From Desulfonatronospira sp. (GTDB lineage: Bacteria; Desulfobacterota; Desulfovibrionia; Desulfovibrionales; Desulfonatronovibrionaceae), in the NCBI GenBank assembly GCA_003563255.1, contig PWSL01000325.1:1-9789 (forward strand): a DNA stretch of 9,789 nt. Direction: 5' to 3'. How positions within the stretch are numbered: position 1 is the first letter of the stretch; each line of letters begins with the position of its first letter. Shown here piece after piece: positions 5,692 to 9,789 of the stretch. The notes under the pieces are model-generated. The model made no database searches. It was not told the origin of the DNA and saw nothing but the letters and a program-made list of their open reading frames with translations. The position numbers and the translations under genes were made by a program.

Positions 5692-7212
5692 ATGATTATC
5701 AATCACCCTGATTATGGCATGAATGCACTTCAGGAAAGACTCAGTGAAAAGGCCCAGGCTCCTGCCGAAAACATTCAGGACAGGCTGTTTGATCTGATAA
5801 TGAACAAAAAACTGGCAACAGCTCCCCCCTCTACTGTGCCCACCGTATCAATCCCCCGTTCTGCAGGGATATTGCTGGATGGCGCGATAAGCCATGCCGG
5901 GGGTGATGTGTCGAACAGCGCCCGGACTTTCTCGAGCGGCAACCGGGCAGAAGCCGGGGAAGGCAGATCAGGTGAGCAGCAATCCCAGGGACATACCCTG
6001 CGCCGGAAAATTGACTTTCAGGCCACCCATCCGGAGCATGATGTCACTGAATCCGGTCGGCAAATGCCTGGCCAGATCCGGGACACCCTGCCGGGTCTGG
6101 CATCACGTATTGTGAATACCATGGAAGTCTCGGGCTCCAGAGTGCCGCAACAACCCGTAATTTCGGCCTTTATAGACTCCATGCGCTCCACTGCTCAGCC
6201 TGATATATCCTCCAGTAAGAATAAAGATACCGGGGCTGAAAAAATTACTGCTGCCGAAACGCCTGATGTCACTACAGCCGGGCTCAATCAGCCCAGGCAT
6301 GTCAAGGTCTCTGAACTGACGCTGGACAAACTCCCGGAAACTAAAGGCCAGGGGACCGGGGTGCTGCAGGCGGACCTTGAACGGCCTGCTTCCACAGAAC
6401 CGGTCCAGGTGACTTCGACTGCTCTTGGGTCCGGCACTGATAAAGATCCGCCAAATATTCACCCGGGTGAACTAAACCCAGGCGCGGTGCAAAAAGAGCG
6501 CGTGGCCAAAGCTTACCAGGGGCATGCCGCATACAGGCCGTATGAAAATATATCCACACCCGGTGAAACCAGGCAGGAAAAACAGCGGCCCGGCAGGCTG
6601 GCAGCCAGGTTTGAGTCAGCCAACAGGTCCGATGCCATTGGTTACGATCACCGAGGCGGCACCTGTTACGGCATTTACCAGCTCTCCTCCAACATGGGCA
6701 CCATGGGGGAATTTCTTGAATTCCTGGAAGCCCGGGCACCTGAACTGGCCAGGCGGCTCAAGGAGGCCGGGCCCTTGAACGCATGCGGCAGAACAGGCGA
6801 AGTGCCCAGGGAATGGCAAAAAATTGACAGGGAGCATCCGGCACTATTCCCGGAACTGCAGCACGAGTTCATTCATGAAACTTTTTTCATGCCTGCTGCC
6901 AGAGGGGTAGAGTCCCGCACCGGCTTGAACATGGAGCAGGCGTCTCCGGCCCTGAGGGAGGTTTTATGGAGTACCGCGGTGCAGCACGGTGTGCACGGGT
7001 CCATGAACATTTTTGAGAGGGCGGCCGAAAAGGTGGATTTCAAAAACGTTGATACCCCTGACCGGGACATGATTCAGGCGGTTTACCATGAAAGGAGCAG
7101 AAGATTCACCAGTTCCAGCGAAGCTGTACAGTCAGCGGTTCAAAACAGGTTCAAGGTGGAGATGCAGATGGCCCTGGCCATGCTTCCGGGGGCTATGGAT
7201 GCCCAGGCCTGA
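5692..7212 (+). CDS. Lysozyme-like domain protein with long disordered N-terminus (predicted peptidoglycan hydrolase or secreted effector)
   Basis: The protein has 506 residues from ATG 5692. Residues 1-295 are low in hydrophobics and rich in Ser, Thr, Pro, Gly, Gln and Glu, so probably disordered, apart from a short helix near the start (NALQERLSEKAQ). Residues about 298-475 form a compact domain with lysozyme-superfamily features: a candidate catalytic Glu308 in ARFESA, then IGYDHRGGTCYGIYQLSS (316-333), the same Glu-then-GxxYGxYQ logic as in SLT and related lysozyme folds; also LQHEFIHETFF (421-431 in the GTG-start numbering, 389-399 here) and STAVQHG (427-433). A later YHERSRRF (465-472) is another conserved-looking patch. 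I see no signal peptide, lipobox or membrane segment, so export would need a non-Sec route (flagellar or a dedicated secretion system), or it acts on lysis. It is transcribed divergently from the MltF-like gene. The fold is inferred from motifs; the exact family is not recognised. Confidence 0.75.
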   Translation: MIINHPDYGMNALQERLSEKAQAPAENIQDRLFDLIMNKKLATAPPSTVPTVSIPRSAGILLDGAISHAGGDVSNSARTFSSGNRAEAGEGRSGEQQSQGHTLRRKIDFQATHPEHDVTESGRQMPGQIRDTLPGLASRIVNTMEVSGSRVPQQPVISAFIDSMRSTAQPDISSSKNKDTGAEKITAAETPDVTTAGLNQPRHVKVSELTLDKLPETKGQGTGVLQADLERPASTEPVQVTSTALGSGTDKDPPNIHPGELNPGAVQKERVAKAYQGHAAYRPYENISTPGETRQEKQRPGRLAARFESANRSDAIGYDHRGGTCYGIYQLSSNMGTMGEFLEFLEARAPELARRLKEAGPLNACGRTGEVPREWQKIDREHPALFPELQHEFIHETFFMPAARGVESRTGLNMEQASPALREVLWSTAVQHGVHGSMNIFERAAEKVDFKNVDTPDRDMIQAVYHERSRRFTSSSEAVQSAVQNRFKVEMQMALAMLPGAMDAQA

Positions 7213-7407
7213 TGGCTGGTTCGGGCCTGAAGCTCTACCTTGAATCCGTGAAAACATGGACATCAGTCAAAAAAAAGAAAAGCATACAGTCAGTCGCACT
7301 ACAGCGACACTTTGTGTTAATTTTTGCCTCGGCCACCGGGGACTGGCACCCCGCACTTATTTTTAAAATCCGTCAGTCTTCTGTAAGCAAAATAAGTGCG
7401 GTGAGCC

Positions 7408-7433
7408 AGTCCCCTTCGAGAGTCCCCTTCGAG
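7408..7433 (+). repeat. Tandem direct repeat of agtccccttcgag (2 x 13 bp)
   Basis: The unit agtccccttcgag occurs at 7408-7420 and again immediately at 7421-7433. The second copy ends exactly where the inner miniature element begins. It may come from an earlier insertion-excision or from slippage. The third ccttcgag (7585-7592) is at the other side of the inner element. Confidence 0.8.
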
Positions 7434-7584
7434 TGTATCTGTTTAGCGCTTTGGATGTGGCATGGGGACTGGCTCTTCCGGGACCCACTTGTCCCAGAAA
7501 ATGAGTCATTTTGAGCACAAATTGATGCTCAAGTGGGTTCCGGAGTGCCTGTCCCCTGCTTTCCTAAAAAGCGCTAAACAGATA
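7434..7584. mobile_element. Miniature inverted-repeat element (MITE-like), 151 bp, non-coding
   Basis: Perfect 17-bp terminal inverted repeats: tatctgtttagcgcttt (7436-7452) and aaagcgctaaacagata (7568-7584). The palindrome continues imperfectly inward (ggggactggctcttccggga-cccactt against its complement at about 7531-7556). It is flanked by 8-bp direct repeats ccttcgag (7426-7433 and 7585-7592), consistent with target-site duplication. It has no coding capacity, so it would need a transposase in trans. A partial copy lies at about 190-275. Two extra bases (tg, 7434-7435) before the left terminal repeat make the exact boundary uncertain. Confidence 0.75.
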
Positions 7585-7621
7585 CCTTCGAGTTAAAAAT
7601 AAAGTGTCGCAGTAGTGGTAG

Positions 7622-8755
7622 TTACTCCATCTCAACCTCAAAGGGCATACCCGGTCCGCCCAGGTAGTCAAACAGTTCGGAATCAGTGCTCAGCACCATG
7701 GTGGTACCGCTTGGAAGCATGATACGCTGATACGTGCTGAGGGATTTGAGGAATCGAAAAAATTCTTCATCCGCCAAGTATCCCAGGTAGGTTGCAGGGC
7801 GCCCTTCAAACTCCAGGTGCAACTCCCCGGACCTGGAGACCGCGGTGAGGTGTCCGTTTTCCAGGCTGCCTTCCAGGCTGCCGTGTAAGACGCTGTCCTC
7901 TCTTTCTACCTGCGCCTGCAATGTTACCTGGTCCACCTTGGGAAAAGCCACTGTAATGCGCCCGGCGGTGTCGCTCATACCGATATCCCTGCCGTTAAGG
8001 GTTACGAAGGCACCGGAGACCGGCAGTCCCTCTTCGTCTTTCAGTAACAGGATATCCTCGGTAAACCCCTCAGCAAATGTTTCAGTGGCCAGTGCTTCAC
8101 CTTCTCCCAGGATTCTCTGCCTGTCTGCATCAGCCTGGGCCCTGACCTCCATGGCTATTTCCTCGCCCTCGGCCCGGTGCCTGGCCGCGATCCTCTCTCT
8201 TTCGGCCTCCATACGGGCAAAGACGTTGTCTTCAACTTCGGGCGGAAAATCAACCCGCTTCATCCGGACGTCGTTAACCATAATCCCGAAATCATCTATA
8301 CGCTCCCTGGCCCGCTCGCTGACCAGGGTCATGAGGGCTTCGCGCTCCTCGGCGATGATATTTAAAATGGATTCGTTACTGACAACGTCTCTTAGTTCTG
8401 CAACCACCACATTCTGGATCCGGCCCTGGGCCTCCTGGACATTGCGCACCGTCATGTAGAAAAGAAGAGGGTCTTTTACGTGCCAGCGGGTAATATGGTC
8501 GATGAGCAGTCTTTCCATATCCACAGTCAAAAACTCGTCAGCACCGACGTCGCTGGTCTGTACTCTTCTGTCAATAAGGATTGCAGACTGGATCAGGGGG
8601 ATCTTGAAGTGAAGCCCCGGTTCTTTGATAGTGCGCTTGTGCTCGCCAAGCTGCAGGACAAGTGCATATTCCCTTTCGTCCACAGTGAATATGGACAGGA
8701 AAAAAACGATGACGCCCAGGATAAGCGCCACCGGCAAGTATGCTGCAATTTTCAT
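7622..8755 (-). CDS. hflC: HflC, SPFH-family FtsH modulator, with an inserted beta-sandwich-like domain
   Basis: HflC pairs with HflK to form a membrane-anchored cage around the FtsH protease and modulates its access to membrane substrates. The protein has 377 residues, against 334 in E. coli. Residues 4-22 are the membrane anchor, about 23-185 the SPFH/band-7 domain (with EPGLHFKIP and IDRRVQT), and about 180-222 the charged coiled coil (RMEAERERIAARHRAEGEE). The conserved GEGEALATETFAEGFTED (217-234) should run straight into the C-terminal helix and strand, but that part (FFRFLKSL, then TMVLSTDSELFDYL) only resumes at 332. Residues about 235-329 are an extra domain with a GLPVSGAFVTLNG...SDTAGRITVAF pattern. 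The coiled coil lacks 11 residues present in E. coli. GGAGG lies 5 nt before ATG 8755; the gap from hflK is 37 nt, so they form one operon. There is no frameshift, and the insert looks like its surroundings in composition. Confidence 0.93.
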   Translation of the reverse strand: MKIAAYLPVALILGVIVFFLSIFTVDEREYALVLQLGEHKRTIKEPGLHFKIPLIQSAILIDRRVQTSDVGADEFLTVDMERLLIDHITRWHVKDPLLFYMTVRNVQEAQGRIQNVVVAELRDVVSNESILNIIAEEREALMTLVSERARERIDDFGIMVNDVRMKRVDFPPEVEDNVFARMEAERERIAARHRAEGEEIAMEVRAQADADRQRILGEGEALATETFAEGFTEDILLLKDEEGLPVSGAFVTLNGRDIGMSDTAGRITVAFPKVDQVTLQAQVEREDSVLHGSLEGSLENGHLTAVSRSGELHLEFEGRPATYLGYLADEEFFRFLKSLSTYQRIMLPSGTTMVLSTDSELFDYLGGPGMPFEVEME

Positions 8756-8792
8756 TTATTCCTCCGAAATATATCGCCTTTGACAGCCATGG

Positions 8793-9789
8793 CTACCTTC
8801 CCGCCTCAATGGTCTCAAAACGCATGCCTCCCCCGTCTGGAAAAAGCATCACTCTTTCTGCGGCATCCTTGTCCAGAATAATCTTGTTCACTCCGGGAAG
8901 GATATCTCCGATGGTCTCCAGGTAGAGCCTCTGCCGCGTGACTCCCTTGGCTTTGCGGTATTCCACCAGGAGCTGTCCGAATCTCTTGACTTCACCCTGG
9001 GCCTCCAGGATCCTCTGGGCCCTTTCGCCCCTGGCCCTGGGTATGATATCTTCCCTGTACTCCTCGGCCCTGTGGATAAGCCTTTCCTTGTCCTCCATGG
9101 CCCGGACCACGTCATGAAATGCTTGGCGCACTTCCTGGGGGGCATCCCCCCGCTCGGTCCTGACGTTTACCACTCGAAGACCGGAATTGTAGTCGTCCAG
9201 CAGCTCCTGCAGCAGATCCTGGGTATTGTTGGCTATCCGGCTGAGCCCCTCGGCCACAATGGCCCGGTCTATCTCCAGGGTGCCCACGGCACTTCGAAGG
9301 GCGCTTTCCGTGGTGGTTTTGATAACTTCCTCGGGATTTTCAATCTCGAAAAGGTATTGGGCAGGATTCTGGACCTGGTAGTGGACTATTATCTCGAAAT
9401 GGACAATGTTTTTGTCTTTGGTAAGCATCAATGCTTCATCCCGGTTGACCCGCTTTCTGCCTTCAACCCGGGTGAACCCGATTTCAAAGCTTCTGATCTG
9501 CTGGGTGTCCACCTTGGTGGCCTGGCCCACGGGCCTGGGCCAGTGCCACTTGAGACCAGCGCCCATTTCGGTAACTTCCACCACGGCCCCGAAACGCTGT
9601 ACCACTCCCACCTGGCCCGGTTCCACCCGGAAAAAACCGGTGGCAAGCCAGCCAACCACAATAATCAACAGCAAAAGCAAGATAAGCCTGCTGTCGCCCC
9701 ACTTGTTCAAAGCTTCCTTGATCTTGGTGAAGTCCGGAGGTGTAGGGCCTCCGCCACCGGATCCCGGCTCCCAGCCGGACTTTCTCTGC
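8793..9789 (-). CDS. hflK: HflK, SPFH-family FtsH modulator (5' end outside the window)
   Basis: Partner of HflC in the periplasmic HflKC cage around FtsH. The visible part has 331 residues and is open to the window edge. It starts in the typical HflK leader: a Gly-rich, cytoplasmic stretch (GWEPGSGGGGPTPPDF, visible residues 5-20), then the membrane segment at about 35-53, then SPFH (FRVEPGQVGVVQRFG onward), coiled coil, and the C-terminal signature VTRQRLYLETIGDIL. A TTG at 9710 could be read as a start, but the in-frame upstream residues match HflK leaders, so the true start is beyond 9789, probably only a few codons away. After PRARGERAQRIL the sequence goes directly to EAQGEVKRF; E. coli has 11 more residues between. 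The long Gln/Ser-rich C-terminal tail of E. coli HflK is absent. The TAG stop is 37 nt before hflC. Confidence 0.95.
   Translation of the reverse strand, partial: QRKSGWEPGSGGGGPTPPDFTKIKEALNKWGDSRLILLLLLIIVVGWLATGFFRVEPGQVGVVQRFGAVVEVTEMGAGLKWHWPRPVGQATKVDTQQIRSFEIGFTRVEGRKRVNRDEALMLTKDKNIVHFEIIVHYQVQNPAQYLFEIENPEEVIKTTTESALRSAVGTLEIDRAIVAEGLSRIANNTQDLLQELLDDYNSGLRVVNVRTERGDAPQEVRQAFHDVVRAMEDKERLIHRAEEYREDIIPRARGERAQRILEAQGEVKRFGQLLVEYRKAKGVTRQRLYLETIGDILPGVNKIILDKDAAERVMLFPDGGGMRFETIEAGR

Larger units (their letters stand above)
7297..7617. repeat. Outer palindromic element, split by an inserted miniature element
   Basis: The ends are inverted repeats: cactacagcgacacttt (7297-7313) against aaagtgtcgcagtagtg (7601-7617), 16 of 17 paired. 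Further in, 7338-7363 and 7389-7414 pair at 24 of 26 positions (ggggactggc ... gccagtcccc) around a 25-nt loop. The right outer arm is displaced because 7434-7592 is inserted; without it the element is about 162 bp. Its right end lies 4 nt from the hflC stop codon, so it may shape the 3' end of hflK-hflC transcripts. The ggggactggc core resembles REP-type repeats linked to IS200-like (Y1) transposases; that link is from general knowledge and no transposase is present here. Confidence 0.75.

Noticed and set aside
7338..7414. CRISPR-like repeat
   Set aside because: The repeated sequence is a single inverted pair with one 13-bp tandem duplication next to it; there is no series of direct repeats with spacers anywhere in the window.
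7212..7514. Possible 100-codon gene directly after the lysozyme-like gene
   Set aside because: Most of it lies inside the palindromic elements, it has no ribosome site of its own, and its composition fits translated repeat DNA.
8793..9710. HflK starting at TTG 9710
   Set aside because: The frame stays open to the window edge and encodes a Gly/Pro-rich leader typical of HflK, so the start lies outside the window.

Overview
This 9.8-kb window looks like the chromosome of a Gram-negative bacterium, most likely a deltaproteobacterial sulfate reducer of the Desulfovibrionales type. The envelope genes imply an inner membrane and periplasm (HflK/HflC, a membrane-anchored MltF-like lytic transglycosylase). 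Purine synthesis uses a stand-alone AICAR transformylase instead of the usual two-domain PurH, and the RNase II/R-type nuclease has the long N-terminal extension I associate with this group. The taxonomic guess is from memory of these families, not from a search.

Layout from left to right. (1) 1-283 is non-coding and repeat-rich: a palindromic element with two perfect 13-bp hairpins, then a truncated copy of a second repeat ending 8 bases from the first gene. (2) 284-3618, minus strand, is a two-gene unit: AICAR transformylase (purH-like) followed after 11 nt by an RNB-domain exoribonuclease starting at TTG. (3) 3619-3770 is a divergent promoter region. (4) 3771-4073, plus strand, is a small basic-tailed protein of unknown function whose 3' end overlaps the next gene by 72 nt. 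(5) 4002-5450, minus strand, is an MltF-like lytic transglycosylase. (6) 5451-5691 is a divergent intergenic region with one hairpin. (7) 5692-7212, plus strand, is a protein with a long disordered N-terminus and a C-terminal lysozyme-like domain. (8) 7213-7621 is non-coding and holds two nested miniature palindromic elements. (9) 7622-9789, minus strand, is hflK-hflC, with the hflK start just outside the window.

The strongest signal is in hflK-hflC. HflC carries about 95 extra residues (about 235-329), resembling a small beta-sandwich (Ig-like or carboxypeptidase-regulatory-like) domain, placed exactly between the SPFH/coiled-coil part and the conserved C-terminal cap. In addition, both HflK and HflC are shorter by the same 11 residues in their coiled-coil segment than the E. 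coli proteins as I recall them. Together these suggest a remodelled HflKC cage around FtsH: shorter walls and an added periplasmic domain near the roof.

The second signal is the nested repeat at 7297-7617. A 151-bp element with perfect 17-bp terminal inverted repeats sits between 8-bp direct repeats inside another palindromic element. Removing it computationally restores the outer palindrome. A partial relative of the inner element lies at about 190-275.

Functionally, three loci concern the envelope: HflKC (membrane protein quality control with FtsH) and two predicted peptidoglycan-cleaving proteins transcribed divergently from one intergenic region. The purH-like/RNB pair is housekeeping metabolism and RNA decay.
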